From Campylobacterota bacterium (lineage in GTDB: Bacteria; Campylobacterota; Campylobacteria; Campylobacterales; Sulfurovaceae), in the NCBI GenBank assembly GCA_013153825.1, contig JAADDP010000005.1:1-5735 (forward strand): a stretch of 5,735 nt of DNA, in the 5' to 3' direction. The translations under genes and the position numbers were made by a program. The stretch's first letter is position 1, and each line of letters starts with the position of its first letter. The notes beneath the pieces are model-generated. The model had not been told where the DNA came from. It worked only from the letters and a program-made list of their open reading frames with translations, and did no database searches. Shown in pieces: positions 5,608 through 5,735 of this stretch.

Positions 5608-5735
5608 ATGGAGAGTTCTCAGCTACTAATAGTTATTCCCGCAATTAAGAAAAATGCAGTAATCCCAGACCAGTTAGTAAAAAAGTTAAATGGAATAACT
5701 CTAATTCAGAGGGCGATAGATACGGCAAAAGAGAT
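5608..5735 (+). CDS. KdsB-like nucleotidyltransferase, N-terminal 42 codons (cut by window edge)
   Basis: Probably the sugar-activating enzyme of the pathway, expected to make a CMP-sugar from the amino-Kdo product. Only the N-terminus is present: a hydrophobic first strand (LLIVIPA, residues 6-12), a loop, then LNGITLIQRAIDTAKE (27-42). This is the start of a nucleotide-diphosphosugar transferase fold, and it lines up without gaps against the N-terminus of E. coli KdsB as I recall it. The loop is unusual: the Arg, Arg and Lys of the canonical IPAR-x5-RLPGK signature are Ile13, Val18 and Gln22 here, although Pro20 and Gly29 are kept. The ATG at 5608 is the only start in this frame after the stop at 5599-5601. 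The gene follows kdnA by 6 bases. A NeuA-like or inactive homologue cannot be excluded. Confidence 0.6.
   Translation, partial: MESSQLLIVIPAIKKNAVIPDQLVKKLNGITLIQRAIDTAKE

Noticed and set aside
5601..5648. ATG overlapping the kdnA stop (TGATG) as start of the next gene.
   Set aside because: This frame stops after 15 codons; the ATG at 5608 opens the frame that encodes the nucleotidyltransferase strand.

Overview
The window is a compact, low-GC (about 40% by eye), almost gap-free piece of bacterial chromosome with two gene blocks that diverge from a 150-base intergenic region (2581-2730). The dimeric all-alpha dUTPase is of the type I know from Campylobacter. Arg is read almost only from AGA/AGG, Ile often from ATA, and the coding strand is rich in GAGAGA-type purine runs. 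The hydrogenase maturation genes and a multiheme cytochrome c add to this. Together these point to the Campylobacterota (former Epsilonproteobacteria), probably a hydrogen-oxidising, free-living (marine or vent-type) member rather than a host-associated Campylobacter or Helicobacter. The genus cannot be fixed from this window.

Left block, minus strand, transcribed leftward from about 2600: a small exported tetraheme cytochrome c (2134-2580), hypE (1155-2144, overlapping the cytochrome by 11 bases), hypA (812-1150), a dimeric dUTPase (125-799) and the first 40 codons of a glutaminyl-tRNA synthetase (1-121, cut by the window edge). Gaps are 3 to 12 bases or negative, so this looks like one operon. 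HypE and HypA build the NiFe hydrogenase active site: HypE makes the cyanide ligand and HypA helps deliver nickel. The remaining hyp genes are not in the window. dut and glnS look like housekeeping genes riding on the same transcript.

Right block, plus strand: an iron-type alcohol dehydrogenase closely resembling KdnB (2731-3798), a class I SAM-dependent methyltransferase (3813-4418), a DegT-family PLP aminotransferase in the KdnA position (4420-5601), and the start of a KdsB-like nucleotidyltransferase (5608-5735, cut by the edge). In Shewanella, KdnB oxidises C8 of Kdo, KdnA aminates it, and KdsB activates the product, giving CMP-8-amino-3,8-dideoxy-Kdo (Kdo8N) for the inner core of LPS. 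The same logic fits here, with two departures: a methyltransferase placed between the two enzymes and a nucleotidyltransferase whose N-terminal signature loop is non-canonical. This block is the most interesting part of the window, as a candidate pathway for a modified (possibly methylated) amino-Kdo-like sugar.

The divergent intergenic region carries a good minus-strand -10 box inside an inverted repeat, and on the kdnB side two adjacent palindromes and a pair of mutually exclusive small hairpins. I saw no tRNA, rRNA, CRISPR array, insertion sequence or frameshifted gene.
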